NCBI GenBank assembly: GCA_902599045.1
Contig: CACKEA010000006.1
Location: 1-64,000 of the forward strand
Reading direction: 5' to 3'
DNA length: 64,000 bases
Origin: an uncultured Alphaproteobacteria bacterium
GTDB taxonomy: Bacteria > Pseudomonadota > Alphaproteobacteria > HIMB59
The position numbers and the translations under genes are program-made. This document shows, in pieces, positions 19,600-30,322 of the stretch (the first letter of the stretch is position 1; each line of letters starts with the position of its first letter). Under the pieces are notes generated by a model. It was not told the origin of the DNA. It saw nothing but the letters and a program-made list of their open reading frames with translations, and searched no databases.

Positions 19600-20907
19600 A
19601 TGTCTGACTATTTTAAAGATATTCCATCGATTAAATTTGAAGGTAAAGACTCTAAAAACCCTCTCGCGTTTAAATACTATCAATCAGATAGAAAAATTTT
19701 AGGAAAAACACTCGAAGAACATCTACGTATGGCAGTATGTTACTGGCATACATTTAACTGGCCGGGTGGAGATCCTTTTGGAGGCCAGACTTTTCTTCGT
19801 CCATGGATGGAGTCCGGGGATAAATTAGAGCAAGCAAAACATAAACTAAATAATGCTTTTACTTTTTTTGAAAAATTAGGAATCCCTTTTTTTTGTTTTC
19901 ACGATGTCGACGTAGCTCCTGAAGGAGATAATTTTTCAGAAACAGAGAAGTTACAAAAAACCATAGTTGATGAAATTTCAAAAAAATTAGAAACTAGTAA
20001 GGTTAAACTTCTTTGGGGAACTGCTAATCTTTTTAGTCATCGAAGGTATATGTCAGGAGCTGCCACTAATCCTGATCCTGAAGTTTTTCAATATGCTGCT
20101 GCTCAAGTGAAGATGTGTTTAGAAAATACTCAATTTCTTGGGGGCCAAAACTATGTTTTGTGGGGAGGTAGAGAGGGTTATGAAACAATTCTCAATACCA
20201 ATATGAAACAAGAATATGATCAGCTAGGTAGATTTTTGAACATGGTAGCCGAACATAAGCATAAAATTGGTTTCAAAGGTTTACTTTTGATTGAACCTAA
20301 ACCTCATGAACCAACTAAACACCAGTATGATTTTGACTCTGCAAATGTTTTTGCATTTCTCCAAAAATACGGTCTCGAGAAAGAATTCAAACTAAATATT
20401 GAGCAAAATCACGCTATTTTGGCTAAACACTCTTTTGAACATGAGATAGCCTACGCTCTTTCCAATAATATTCTTGGGAGTATTGACATTAATAGAGGTG
20501 ATTATTTAGTCGGTTGGGATACTGATCAATTCCCAAACAATGTTGAAGAACTTGTTTTGCCTTTTTATTACATTTTTAAGAACGGGGGTTTTTCATCAGG
20601 GGGGCTTAACATGGACGCTAAGATTAGAAGACAATCCATTGACCCAGAGGATCTTTTTTATGCTCACATTGGCTCCATGGATACATGTGCTAGAACGCTT
20701 ATTGCTGTTGAAAAAATGATAAACGATGGAAGCTATGAATTTTTTCTAAAACAAAGATATGAGTCTTGGAATGATAATTCCGAACTGATGAATAAATTAT
20801 CATTAGAGGATATTCATAATAAAGTCATTAAGGAAAATATTAATCCAGATCCTAAATCTGGTAGACAAGAATATCTTGAAAATCTAATCAACTCATTTGT
20901 TGAGTAA
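19600..20907 (+). CDS. xylA: Xylose isomerase
   Basis: [61 protein letters not shown]. Confidence 0.96.
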   Translation: MSDYFKDIPSIKFEGKDSKNPLAFKYYQSDRKILGKTLEEHLRMAVCYWHTFNWPGGDPFGGQTFLRPWMESGDKLEQAKHKLNNAFTFFEKLGIPFFCFHDVDVAPEGDNFSETEKLQKTIVDEISKKLETSKVKLLWGTANLFSHRRYMSGAATNPDPEVFQYAAAQVKMCLENTQFLGGQNYVLWGGREGYETILNTNMKQEYDQLGRFLNMVAEHKHKIGFKGLLLIEPKPHEPTKHQYDFDSANVFAFLQKYGLEKEFKLNIEQNHAILAKHSFEHEIAYALSNNILGSIDINRGDYLVGWDTDQFPNNVEELVLPFYYIFKNGGFSSGGLNMDAKIRRQSIDPEDLFYAHIGSMDTCARTLIAVEKMINDGSYEFFLKQRYESWNDNSELMNKLSLEDIHNKVIKENINPDPKSGRQEYLENLINSFVE

Positions 20908-20911
20908 AACT

Positions 20912-21517
20912 ATGAAAGTAAATAAATTTTTATTTGATTTGGGTAATGTTTTTTTTGACTGGAGCCCACATCATGTGTTTAAAAAAATAATACCTGATGA
21001 CAATAAATTTAATTATTTCATAAATGAAATAGCATTTCCTCATCTTGATACAAGGTGTGATGCTGGTGTAAAAATAGATATTGCCGTTTCTGAGGCTGTT
21101 CAAAAGTTTCCTGACTATGAGAAAGAAATAAAACTCTATTATCCAAATCATAGAAATATGGTTAATGGTTCCTACCAAGATACTATTGATATATTTAAAA
21201 AGATTAAATCCCTAGGGTACCCTTGTTATGTACTCTCTAATTGGTCAGATGAAACTTATGAAGGTATGGAAGATCAATACCCTTTTTTAAAAGAATTTGA
21301 TGGTAAAATTATTTCTGGAAGAGAATTCTTAGTAAAGCCTGACCCAAAAATATATGAACTAGCTATTTCAAGGTTTGACTTAGTCAGTTCGGAAACTCTT
21401 TTTATAGATGATCGTGAAGAAAATATCGAAGCTGCAAAAGAATTAGGTTTTCAAACAATTCATTTAACAGATCCATCTTTGATAAAATCAGAAATCAGTA
21501 AATATTTATTTGTTTAA
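20912..21517 (+). CDS. HAD-family hydrolase (HAD-IA)
   Basis: FLFDLGNVFFDW, YVLSNWSDETYEG, LFIDDREENIEAAKELG. Confidence 0.87.
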   Translation: MKVNKFLFDLGNVFFDWSPHHVFKKIIPDDNKFNYFINEIAFPHLDTRCDAGVKIDIAVSEAVQKFPDYEKEIKLYYPNHRNMVNGSYQDTIDIFKKIKSLGYPCYVLSNWSDETYEGMEDQYPFLKEFDGKIISGREFLVKPDPKIYELAISRFDLVSSETLFIDDREENIEAAKELGFQTIHLTDPSLIKSEISKYLFV

Positions 21518-22463
21518 ATTAGACAATAAAATCGGGCTAGGCTTGGCCTCTTTAGGTAGGCCTGGTTACATTAATATAGGTCACGATGGTGATCTTGGAC
21601 CCAATAAAACGAGAGAAAATATGCAAACACAATGCCATGATGTATTAGACTATGCCTATAGCAATGGAATAAAATATTTTGACGTAGCAAGAGTGTACGG
21701 AGAGTCCGAACAATTTTTATCAAACTGGATTAGAAAACAATCGCAGTTTGATGGATTTGTTGGTTCCAAATGGGGCTATGAATATCTAGCTAATTGGGAG
21801 GTAGATGCTAAAACCCATGAAAGAAAAGACCATTCTTTAAAATTTTTAAAAGAGCAATGGATTGAAACAAGATTAAATTTGGGAAAAAGCATAGATCTAT
21901 ATCAAATTCATTCTGTTACAAATGATAGTCCTGTTTTAGACGACCCTACAGTATTAAAAGAACTTGAGGAGATGAAAAAAAAAGGAATTGAGATAGGAAT
22001 TTCTACTAGTGGACCAGATCAGGAAATAACAATAGAAAAATTTTTGAAAATTAATGAAAAGACTAAATTATTCACTTTTCTTCAAACAACTATTAATATT
22101 TTTGATCAATCTTGCACAGCAATCTTAAAAAATGCTTCAGAAAATAAAATTAATATCATAGCGAAAGAAATTTTTTCAAATGGAAGACTTACTAATGCTA
22201 ATAAAAAATTTCATCAAAATGAATTAATTGAATTAGTCACTATAGCAAAGAGTGTTAATTTAAACTTAGAAGAATTGTCTTACTTGTGGGTCTATCAATT
22301 ACCATTTATTAAAATCTGTCTTACTGGTGCCTCTACAATCACTCAGCTTGATACAAACTTAAAGTGTATTAAAAAAAAAGATTTAGAAATTCCATCTTTA
22401 GAGTCGTTTGCTTTGTCTACAGAGGATTACTGGTCAACTCGAAAATTATTAAACTGGAACTAA
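21510..22463 (+). CDS. Aldo/keto reductase
   Basis: IKYFDVARVYGESEQFLSNWI, IDLYQIHSV, GISTSG. Confidence 0.88.
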   Translation: MFKLDNKIGLGLASLGRPGYINIGHDGDLGPNKTRENMQTQCHDVLDYAYSNGIKYFDVARVYGESEQFLSNWIRKQSQFDGFVGSKWGYEYLANWEVDAKTHERKDHSLKFLKEQWIETRLNLGKSIDLYQIHSVTNDSPVLDDPTVLKELEEMKKKGIEIGISTSGPDQEITIEKFLKINEKTKLFTFLQTTINIFDQSCTAILKNASENKINIIAKEIFSNGRLTNANKKFHQNELIELVTIAKSVNLNLEELSYLWVYQLPFIKICLTGASTITQLDTNLKCIKKKDLEIPSLESFALSTEDYWSTRKLLNWN

Positions 22464-23618
22464 CTAAAAGTTTACCCAGCTTGAATTTGACGAGCTGGAT
22501 GCGATGGATCTTTCTATAAATTTAATACCCTCAAGACCATCCTCTACGCTTGGGAATTGATGATTATCGGGGTTAAATGTACCATTTTTCTTATCTATTA
22601 ACGCGTTCGCAACATCTGTATAGATATTAGCAAATCCCTCTAAATATCCTTCAGGATGTCCAGGAGGAATACGAGTTACTTCATTAGATACATTGAGCGC
22701 ACCTGCTCCACCTCTTGTAATTTTTTGTTTAGGTTCTCCATATTTTGTAAAGTAAAGATAGTTAGGATCTTCCTGACACCATTCAAGTCCTGCCTTTTCA
22801 CCATAAATTCTAATTTGCAAATGATTTTCATTTCCTGGTGCTATTTGAGATGACCATATTGTTCCTTTAGCACCCTCTTTAAAACGTAGAGAAATTTGTG
22901 CGTTATCATCTAAATTTCTTCCAGGAACAAAAGATGTTAATTCAGCTGAGATCTCTTGTGTATCAAGACCAGTGACATATCTAATTAAGTTATAAGCATG
23001 GGTGCCTATATCACCAATGCATCCTCCAGCCCCTGATTGACTGGGGTCAGTTCTCCAAGACGCTTGTTTGTTTCCCCCATCATTTATTTTATTTTCTAGA
23101 TCTTCAGTTAACCAATCTTGAGCGTACTCAGCTTGAATAACTCTAATTTTTCCAAGATCTCCATTATGACACAATGCTCTGGCATTACGTATCATTGGGT
23201 AACCAGTGTAATTGTGAGTCAGAGCGAATAATACATCATTATCTTGTTTACTTTGAACAAGCTCCTCACATTGTCTTAGGTTCATTGCTAGGGGCTTGTC
23301 ACAAATAACGTTGAAACCTTTGTTCATGAAAGCCATAGCAATAGGATGATGCATATGGTTAGGAGTAACGATGGCAACGGCATCGATTTTATCCTCTCTA
23401 GAACTCTCTGCCTCAATCATTTCATTGAAATTTTTATAATTTCTGTCGTCATCAATTCCAATTTCTTGACCGGAAGTGATAGCTTTTTCTGCATTTGAGG
23501 AAAAAGCTCCAGCTAAAAGCTCATATCTATCATCAATTCTCGAGGCAATTCTGTGTACAGCCCCAATGAAGGCTCCATGACCACCACCCACCATTCCTAG
23601 TCTAATTTTACGAGGCAT
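22464..23618 (-). CDS. Gfo/Idh/MocA family oxidoreductase
   Basis: IRLGMVGGGHGAFIGAVHR, AVAIVTPNHMHHPIAMAFMNKGFNVICDKPLA. Confidence 0.93.
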   Translation of the reverse strand: MPRKIRLGMVGGGHGAFIGAVHRIASRIDDRYELLAGAFSSNAEKAITSGQEIGIDDDRNYKNFNEMIEAESSREDKIDAVAIVTPNHMHHPIAMAFMNKGFNVICDKPLAMNLRQCEELVQSKQDNDVLFALTHNYTGYPMIRNARALCHNGDLGKIRVIQAEYAQDWLTEDLENKINDGGNKQASWRTDPSQSGAGGCIGDIGTHAYNLIRYVTGLDTQEISAELTSFVPGRNLDDNAQISLRFKEGAKGTIWSSQIAPGNENHLQIRIYGEKAGLEWCQEDPNYLYFTKYGEPKQKITRGGAGALNVSNEVTRIPPGHPEGYLEGFANIYTDVANALIDKKNGTFNPDNHQFPSVEDGLEGIKFIERSIASSSSNSSWVNF

Positions 23619-23620
23619 TT

Positions 23621-24676
23621 TTATTCAATTCCCAACATTTTTTTGTTAGCTGTTTCATCTGTTCCTGAGTCGGCAAAGTCATCAAATGCTTTTTCGGTTA
23701 CTCTAATCATATGATTTTTAATAAATTGAGATCCCTCTCTGGCGCCATCCCCTGGATGTTTGAGAGCGCATTCCCACTCTAAAACAGCCCATCCGTCAAA
23801 TCCATAAGTAGTCAATTTCGAAAAAATAGATTTAAAATCTACCTGCCCATCCCCTAGAGATCTAAAACGACCAGCTCTATCTTTCCACGGTTGAAAACCA
23901 CTATATACACCTTGTCTTCCAGTGGGATTTAGTTCTGCATCTTTTACGTGAAACATTTTTATTTTTTCATGATAAATATCTATATTTTGTAAATAGTCCA
24001 AATGTTGCAGCACATAATGACTAGGATCATACAACATGTTACATCGATGATGATTTCCCACACGCTCTAAAAACATTTCAAATGTAATGCCATCATGTAA
24101 ATCCTCACAAGGATGAATTTCATAACACAGGTTAATTCCACACTCATCAAACTGATCAAGTATTGGCTTCCATCTGCTTGCAAGCTCATCAAAAGCTGTT
24201 TCAATTAATCCGGCAGGTCTTTGAGGCCATGGATAGACATAAGGCCAAGCTAAAGCACCTGAAAATGTAACGTGATCAGTCAGTCCCAAATTTTTGGAGG
24301 CTTTGGCTGCCATCATGAGTTGCTCGACTGCCCATCTTTGTCTTTCTTGTGGATTCCCTCTTACTTCAGCAGCAGCAAACCCATCAAAAGCAGTATCGTA
24401 AGCTGGGTGAACAGCTACAAGCTGGCCTTGAAGGTGTGTTGACAATTCAGTCAATGTCAAATTAAATTTTGATAACGTGCCCTTAACCTCATCACAGTAA
24501 TCTTTACTTTCGGATGCTTTTTTTAAATCAAATAATCTATTATCCCAACTAGGTATCTGGACTCCAATATAACCCAATTCACTAGCCCACTTAGAAATAT
24601 TCTCTAAACTATTGAAAGGAGCTTCGTCTCCTGCAAATTGAGCTAAAAATATAGCTGGACCTTTAATTCCCGTCAT
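23621..24676 (-). CDS. Sugar phosphate isomerase/epimerase (xylose isomerase-like TIM barrel)
   Basis: CYEIHPCEDLHDG, NMLYDPSHYVLQHLDY, AVLEWECALKHPGDGAREG. Confidence 0.9.
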   Translation of the reverse strand: MTGIKGPAIFLAQFAGDEAPFNSLENISKWASELGYIGVQIPSWDNRLFDLKKASESKDYCDEVKGTLSKFNLTLTELSTHLQGQLVAVHPAYDTAFDGFAAAEVRGNPQERQRWAVEQLMMAAKASKNLGLTDHVTFSGALAWPYVYPWPQRPAGLIETAFDELASRWKPILDQFDECGINLCYEIHPCEDLHDGITFEMFLERVGNHHRCNMLYDPSHYVLQHLDYLQNIDIYHEKIKMFHVKDAELNPTGRQGVYSGFQPWKDRAGRFRSLGDGQVDFKSIFSKLTTYGFDGWAVLEWECALKHPGDGAREGSQFIKNHMIRVTEKAFDDFADSGTDETANKKMLGIE

Positions 24677-24709
24677 TCACTTATCCCCCAAGTCATATTA
24701 TTACAGTAT

Positions 24710-24738
24710 ATTGTTTTTTTAAATAGCTTAAAAACAAT
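24710..24738. promoter_or_regulatory. Candidate operator: inverted repeat ATTGTTTTT-N11-AAAAACAAT
   Basis: Perfect 9-bp arms between divergent 24676(-) and 24815(+). Confidence 0.35.
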
Positions 24739-24814
24739 GTAAAATCAGCATTTATCATTAACTAAAAAATTAGTATAATTTAAAAATTAGTTATTGAACT
24801 TAGGAGGAAATAAC

Positions 24815-26125
24815 ATGAAGAAAATACTATCTGTATTTCTAGTTCCTGTTTTTGCCTTACTTTTTTCTTTAAATGCAAAATCAGAGTCGTTGACTCTTGG
24901 TTGGGCCGCCTGGGATCCAGCTAATGCACTTCAAGAATTAAGTAAAGAGTTTACTGCAGAGACGGGTGTCGAAATGAACTTCGAATTTGTGCCATGGCCA
25001 AATTTCGCAGAGAGAATGTTAAACGAATTAAACAACCAAGGTAAAACATTTGATTTGTTAATCGGAGACTCTCAATGGATTGGACAAGGTGCTGAATATG
25101 GTCACTATGTGAAGTTAAATGATTTCTTTGATGCTAATGGCATTTCAATGGATGATTTTAACCCTGCAACTGTTTACGCATATTCCACATGGCCTAAAGG
25201 TACACCAAACTATTATGCCTTACCAGCAATGGGTGATGCTTTAGCTTGGGCTTACAGAAAAGATTGGTTTGATAGACCAGAACTACAAGCAGAGTTCAAA
25301 GGTAAACACGGTTATGATCTAGGTGTTCCAAAGACTTGGGATGAACTTTATGATATGTGTACTTTCTTCCAAGGAAGAGAAATTGACGGCCAAGTAAGAT
25401 ATGGTGCTGCAATTAACACAGAGCGTGGCTCTGAAGGTATCACGATGGGTGTTACAGCAGCTATGTATGCGTGGGGAATGGAATACGAAAATCCAGATAA
25501 ACCTTATGATATGGATGGCTACTTCAACTCCGATGCATCAGTTGAAGCTGTTGAATTCTACAGAAAGATGTACGAAGATTGTGCACCTCCAGGACACTCA
25601 GATGCTTACATGGTTGCAAATCTTGACGCTTATAAATCAGGACAAGTTGCATTCCAAATGAACTGGTATGCTTTCTGGCCTGGTGTTTCAAAAGAAGACA
25701 GCGACGGAAGAGTTTCTGGTTTCTTTGCAAACCCATGTCAAAATGTATGCGCGGCTACACTTGGAGGACAGGGTATTTCTGTTGTAAAATACTCTGATAA
25801 ACAAGATCTAGCTTTGGAATATATGAAGTGGTTTGCAAAACCTGATATTCAGCAAAAATGGTGGGATTTAGGTGGATATTCATGTCATATGGATGTTCTA
25901 GGATCTCCTGATTTTGTTGACTCCGCTGTATATGCTCAAGGTTTCTTAGACTCAATGGGTATAGTCAAAGACTTTTGGCAAGAACCAACATTTGTTGAGT
26001 TGATGCTACCTATGCAGGAGAGAATTCATGACTATGTTGTGAATGGAAAAGGCTCTGCAAAAGAAGCACTTGACAAAATAATTGACGATTGGACTGAAGT
26101 CTTCGAAGACGACGGTAAAATTTAA
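24815..26125 (+). CDS. Extracellular solute-binding protein (family 1) of sugar ABC transporter
   Basis: RBS AGGAGG then MKKILSVFLVPVFALLFSLNAKSES signal; 436 aa binding-protein-like sequence. Confidence 0.9.
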   Translation: MKKILSVFLVPVFALLFSLNAKSESLTLGWAAWDPANALQELSKEFTAETGVEMNFEFVPWPNFAERMLNELNNQGKTFDLLIGDSQWIGQGAEYGHYVKLNDFFDANGISMDDFNPATVYAYSTWPKGTPNYYALPAMGDALAWAYRKDWFDRPELQAEFKGKHGYDLGVPKTWDELYDMCTFFQGREIDGQVRYGAAINTERGSEGITMGVTAAMYAWGMEYENPDKPYDMDGYFNSDASVEAVEFYRKMYEDCAPPGHSDAYMVANLDAYKSGQVAFQMNWYAFWPGVSKEDSDGRVSGFFANPCQNVCAATLGGQGISVVKYSDKQDLALEYMKWFAKPDIQQKWWDLGGYSCHMDVLGSPDFVDSAVYAQGFLDSMGIVKDFWQEPTFVELMLPMQERIHDYVVNGKGSAKEALDKIIDDWTEVFEDDGKI

Positions 26126-26143
26126 TCAGTACATATATTTTTT

Positions 26144-26165
26144 AGGGTGGGTTTATTCCCACCCT
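26144..26165 (+). terminator. Strong hairpin AGGGTGGG-TTTATT-CCCACCCT after the binding-protein gene
   Basis: Perfect 8-bp GC-rich stem, 6-nt loop, between SBP and permease genes. Confidence 0.6.
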
Positions 26166-26189
26166 TTCACCCATACCTAAATTAGAAAT

Positions 26190-27092
26190 ATGAAAAGCGC
26201 TGTTAAAAAGTTTAAGGGATTGTCCGATAAGGCAATTGCTTGGATTTTTATAGCACCGACATTAATTTTACTTCTAGCTATAAACATTTATCCACTCATA
26301 TATGCCATAAGAATGTCTTTTACAAACTTCTATGCTAACAAGATTGGAAGAGAAGTAAAATTTGTTGGATTAAAAAATTACAAAAAAATTCTAGGAAAAG
26401 AAGAGATTTGGGAAAAGATGCAAATAACTGCCCATTTTGTTTGTTGGACATTAGTTATTCAAGCCTTGATTGGTTTAGGATTAGCATTGCTTCTAAATAA
26501 AAAATTTAAAGGTAATGAACTATTAACAACACTTATAGTCTTACCTATGATGTTATCACCTGCAGTTGTTGGAGTATTTTGGACGTACTTATATAACCCA
26601 CAAGTTGGATTATTTAATTACGTTGTGAACTTTTTTTACGATTTTGGTATTTTTGATATGATTGGCTCAAGTACGTTGGCTCCATGGTCTATTGTCATTG
26701 TTGATACATGGATGTGGACACCCTTTACGATGCTAATCTGTCTTGCTGGTTTAAGGTCAATTCCTAACTACCTTTATGAAGCCGCAGAAGTAGACAGAGC
26801 TAGCAAATGGCAGCAATTTATTCATATCACCTTACCTTCTGTTCTCCCTTTTTTATTACTTGCTCTTCTTTTCAGAGGTATTGAAAATTTCAAAATGTTC
26901 GATTTAGTTGCTGAACTCACTTCCGGTGGTCCTGGATCGGCAACAGAGTTGGCATCAATAAATTTAAAACGAGAGGCATTTGAGAAATGGAAGACGGGAT
27001 ATAGCTCAGCATTTGCGGTTATATTGTTTGTAACAATATTCGGTTTTGGAAACGTCTATGTGAAAGTGATGAATAAAATTAAGGATAGATGA
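26190..27092 (+). CDS. Sugar ABC transporter permease (MalF-like)
   Basis: EAAEVDRASKWQQFIHITLPSVLPF EAA motif. Confidence 0.9.
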   Translation: MKSAVKKFKGLSDKAIAWIFIAPTLILLLAINIYPLIYAIRMSFTNFYANKIGREVKFVGLKNYKKILGKEEIWEKMQITAHFVCWTLVIQALIGLGLALLLNKKFKGNELLTTLIVLPMMLSPAVVGVFWTYLYNPQVGLFNYVVNFFYDFGIFDMIGSSTLAPWSIVIVDTWMWTPFTMLICLAGLRSIPNYLYEAAEVDRASKWQQFIHITLPSVLPFLLLALLFRGIENFKMFDLVAELTSGGPGSATELASINLKREAFEKWKTGYSSAFAVILFVTIFGFGNVYVKVMNKIKDR

Positions 27093-28036
27093 TGGATACT
27101 TCAAGATCACCCTCAGAAGCTAGCGGATTTTCACGAAAATTAGCAGCCACAATTATTATTGTGTATATGGTTGTTACACTTATTCCAATCTCCTGGATGG
27201 TAGCAACAAGCTTTAAAAGTGTTGATAGTGCTATCTCATATCCTCCTGAGGTTTTTTTTGAGCCATCATTAGAGGGCTATGTTAATCTTTTTACAAACCG
27301 TTCAAGACAACCTAAGGATTATTTAGACACTCTTCCCCCGCCTGATACCTGGTACGAGGAATTAGTCAGAAGTAGAGAGATGGTAATAACAGGACCTTCT
27401 AAATTCTTACCAAGATATTCTAATTCTTTAATTATCGGATTTGGAGCTACATTCTTTTCTGTATTTTTAGGTTCCCTTGCAGCATATGCATTGTCAAGAT
27501 TTAAAGTTCCTTTAAAAGATGACTTATTATTTTTTATTTTGTCGACAAGAATGTTTCCTCCCATAGCTGTGGCTGTTCCAATTTTCATTATGTATAGGAA
27601 ACTTGGTTTAGGAGATACCCATGTAGGAATGATAATTTTATATACGGTTGTAAACTTAAGTTTATCTGTATGGTTATTAAAAGGTTTCATGGATGAAATA
27701 CCAAGAGAGTATGAAGAGGCAGCTATGATTGATGGATATTCTCGAATGCAGGCATTTTTCAAGGTAGTGCTTCCACAGGCAACCACAGGTATTGCCGCCA
27801 CTGCCATTTTTTGCATGATTTTTTCTTGGAATGAATATGCATTTGCCGTTTTACTTACACAATTTAATGCCCAAACAGCTCCACCATTCATTCCTACTAT
27901 AATAGGAGAGGGAGGTTTAGACTGGCCCGCTATTGGAGCAGGCACAACTTTGTTTTTAATACCTGTAATGATATTTACTGTGGTGCTAAGAAAACATTTA
28001 CTCAGAGGTATAACATTTGGAGCAGTAAGAAAATAA
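27089..28036 (+). CDS. Sugar ABC transporter permease (MalG-like)
   Basis: EEAAMIDGYSRMQAFFKVVLPQATTGI EAA motif; 4-bp overlap with previous. Confidence 0.9.
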   Translation: MMDTSRSPSEASGFSRKLAATIIIVYMVVTLIPISWMVATSFKSVDSAISYPPEVFFEPSLEGYVNLFTNRSRQPKDYLDTLPPPDTWYEELVRSREMVITGPSKFLPRYSNSLIIGFGATFFSVFLGSLAAYALSRFKVPLKDDLLFFILSTRMFPPIAVAVPIFIMYRKLGLGDTHVGMIILYTVVNLSLSVWLLKGFMDEIPREYEEAAMIDGYSRMQAFFKVVLPQATTGIAATAIFCMIFSWNEYAFAVLLTQFNAQTAPPFIPTIIGEGGLDWPAIGAGTTLFLIPVMIFTVVLRKHLLRGITFGAVRK

Positions 28037-28227
28037 TGAGTGAGAAAAAAAGTTTATTAAGAAGAATATTCAGAAGATCTATTTGGGAGAATGCATCTAC
28101 TGTTTTGATTTTGGTGGGTGTTTTTATGTTAATGCAACCTTTTGCAATGTGGATGTATACCTATTCCTTTATTGTAATTCTTATTGGGACCATAGGATTT
28201 GTTATCACAAGTCATTTTCCAGATTAG
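28036..28227 (+). CDS. Small two-TM membrane protein inside ABC transporter operon
   Basis: 63 aa, hydrophobic, start overlaps permease stop. Confidence 0.65.
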   Translation: MSEKKSLLRRIFRRSIWENASTVLILVGVFMLMQPFAMWMYTYSFIVILIGTIGFVITSHFPD

Positions 28228-28229
28228 CC

Positions 28230-29312
28230 ATGGCAGAGATAGAAATTAAAAATTTACATAAATCTTTTGGTGACTTTGTTGCAGTAAAAAACTCTAATCT
28301 TGTAATTGAAAATAAAGAATTCTTTGTGCTATTAGGTCCCTCAGGTTGTGGGAAAACGACAACTCTAAGGATGATAGCAGGATTAGAACTACCAACCTCA
28401 GGAAACATATTACTTGATAAAGAGGATGTGGGTTATTTGAGAGCCTCTCAACGTGATATAGCCTTTGTTTTTCAGCTTTTTGCATTATATCCACATATGA
28501 ACGTTAGAAATAATTTAGCTTTTCCTCTTAAAATGCAAAAGTTTTCCAAAACAGAGGTTGATGCAAAGGTTATGGAAGCAGCAAAGCTATTAAGAATTGA
28601 TCATTTATTAAAATCAAAAGTATCCTCATTAGCTGGAGGAGATCGTCAACGAGTTGCTTTAGGTAGAGCGCTTGTTCGAAGACCTAAAGCATTTTTAATG
28701 GATGAGCCTTTAGGCACACTTGATGCTGAATTTAGAGAATTAATGTGTTTAGAACTACGAAAACTTCATGATGATATAGATGCCACTACAGTTTACGTAA
28801 CCCATGACCAACAAGAAGCAATGTCAATGGCAGATCGAATAGCAGTAATGAATGAAGGAGAGGTTTTACAAGCTGACTCCCCAAAAATTATTTATAATAA
28901 GCCAAAAACTAAATTTGTAGCCAATTTTATTGGATCACCGGGTATGAATTTTATCCCAATTAAAGAAAAAATTACTCCAAATCAATCAAGTATCAAATTA
29001 CTAGACTCATCTTTAAAAATACCTGAACAAAGAGAAGGCACAAATTCAAATGAGAATTTTTTAGGAGTAAGACCAGAAAATTTAAGGTTAGTATCCGAAA
29101 ATGGAGTAAAAGGAAATATCTTTGGTGTTGAGTATTTAGGTTCTAGAAAAATACTTACTGTTGAAACTCAACTAGGAAATATAAAGATAAGAGTAGATAG
29201 TGACACGAAAGTTAAAATTAATGAGCAAATTCAATTTGATACATTGAATAATAATCAAATAATTTTTGATGGTTCAAATGATATGGCACTTCAAAGTGAG
29301 TTTATGAGTTAA
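28230..29312 (+). CDS. ABC transporter ATP-binding protein (UgpC/MalK type)
   Basis: From ATG 28230: GPSGCGKTTTLRMIAG, LAGGDRQRVALGRALVR, MDEPLGTLDA, VTHDQQEAM. Confidence 0.92.
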   Translation: MAEIEIKNLHKSFGDFVAVKNSNLVIENKEFFVLLGPSGCGKTTTLRMIAGLELPTSGNILLDKEDVGYLRASQRDIAFVFQLFALYPHMNVRNNLAFPLKMQKFSKTEVDAKVMEAAKLLRIDHLLKSKVSSLAGGDRQRVALGRALVRRPKAFLMDEPLGTLDAEFRELMCLELRKLHDDIDATTVYVTHDQQEAMSMADRIAVMNEGEVLQADSPKIIYNKPKTKFVANFIGSPGMNFIPIKEKITPNQSSIKLLDSSLKIPEQREGTNSNENFLGVRPENLRLVSENGVKGNIFGVEYLGSRKILTVETQLGNIKIRVDSDTKVKINEQIQFDTLNNNQIIFDGSNDMALQSEFMS

Positions 29313-30322
29313 TGTCTAAAGTAGAATTAAAAAATATTACAAAAATATACGATAAAACAATCAAAGCTTTAGATGACATAAGCTTTACAGTAAAAGATGG
29401 CGAGTTTTTTATTTTACTAGGACCAACAGGTGCGGGGAAGACAACAACGCTTAGATCAATTGCAGGTCTTGAAAAAATAGATCAAGGAAAAATTTTTTTT
29501 GATGATGAGGATGTTACCGAGGCTCAGCCAGCCGCAAGGGACACAGCGTTTGTCTTTCAACAGTATTCCTTGTACCCACACTACAAAGTATATGATAATT
29601 TAGCTTTCCCACTTCGATCTCCTTTAAGAAAAGTCCCCGAGTCTGAAATTAATGAAAAAGTCACAAAAATAGCGGAAATGTTGAAGATTTCTGGAAAATT
29701 AAATAACAAAGCAACAGAGCTATCGGGTGGTGAAATGCAAAGAGTTGCTATTGGTAGAGCTTTGGTCAGAAATCCAAGCATTTATTTGATGGACGAACCA
29801 CTATCTTCTCTAGATGCAAAACTTCGTGAAAGCTTAAGGGTAGAGTTAAAAAAAATTCAGTTAAACTTGGGCTCAACTATTCTTTACGTAACTCACGATC
29901 AAGCTGAGGCCACAACTATGGCTGATCAAATTGGTGTTTTGGAAAATGGAAAGATAGCCCAAATAGGAACACCTGAAGAAATATATAATAATCCTAATTC
30001 TATTTATGTAGCAAACAGACTAGGATCCCCTAAGATTAACATTTTAGATAAAACTTCAATTAATACCTCATCACCAAATCAGGCTAGTCAGTTAGGATTA
30101 AGACCTGAGCATATTAAATTAGGTCAAGGAGAGCTTATCGGTTCTATTAAAACAATTGAGTCCTTAGGAGCTGAAACAGTAGTGGAGTTAGAATATAATG
30201 GTTTAGAAATTTTATCTTTATATCAAGGATTATTTCAAGGAGAACGTGGAGATGAAATAAATTTTGCCATCGATAATAGTAAAGTTCTATTTTTTAATGA
30301 TAAAGGAGTGAGTGTTCAATGA
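29312..30322 (+). CDS. ABC transporter ATP-binding protein (second MalK-type)
   Basis: GPTGAGKTTTLRSIAG, LSGGEMQRVAIGRALVR, MDEPLSSLDAKLRE, VTHDQAEA. Confidence 0.92.
   Translation: MSKVELKNITKIYDKTIKALDDISFTVKDGEFFILLGPTGAGKTTTLRSIAGLEKIDQGKIFFDDEDVTEAQPAARDTAFVFQQYSLYPHYKVYDNLAFPLRSPLRKVPESEINEKVTKIAEMLKISGKLNNKATELSGGEMQRVAIGRALVRNPSIYLMDEPLSSLDAKLRESLRVELKKIQLNLGSTILYVTHDQAEATTMADQIGVLENGKIAQIGTPEEIYNNPNSIYVANRLGSPKINILDKTSINTSSPNQASQLGLRPEHIKLGQGELIGSIKTIESLGAETVVELEYNGLEILSLYQGLFQGERGDEINFAIDNSKVLFFNDKGVSVQ

Noticed and set aside
27319-27945. 208-aa antisense ORF inside the MalG-like permease
   Set aside because: Fully covered by a confident CDS; composition typical of spurious antisense frames
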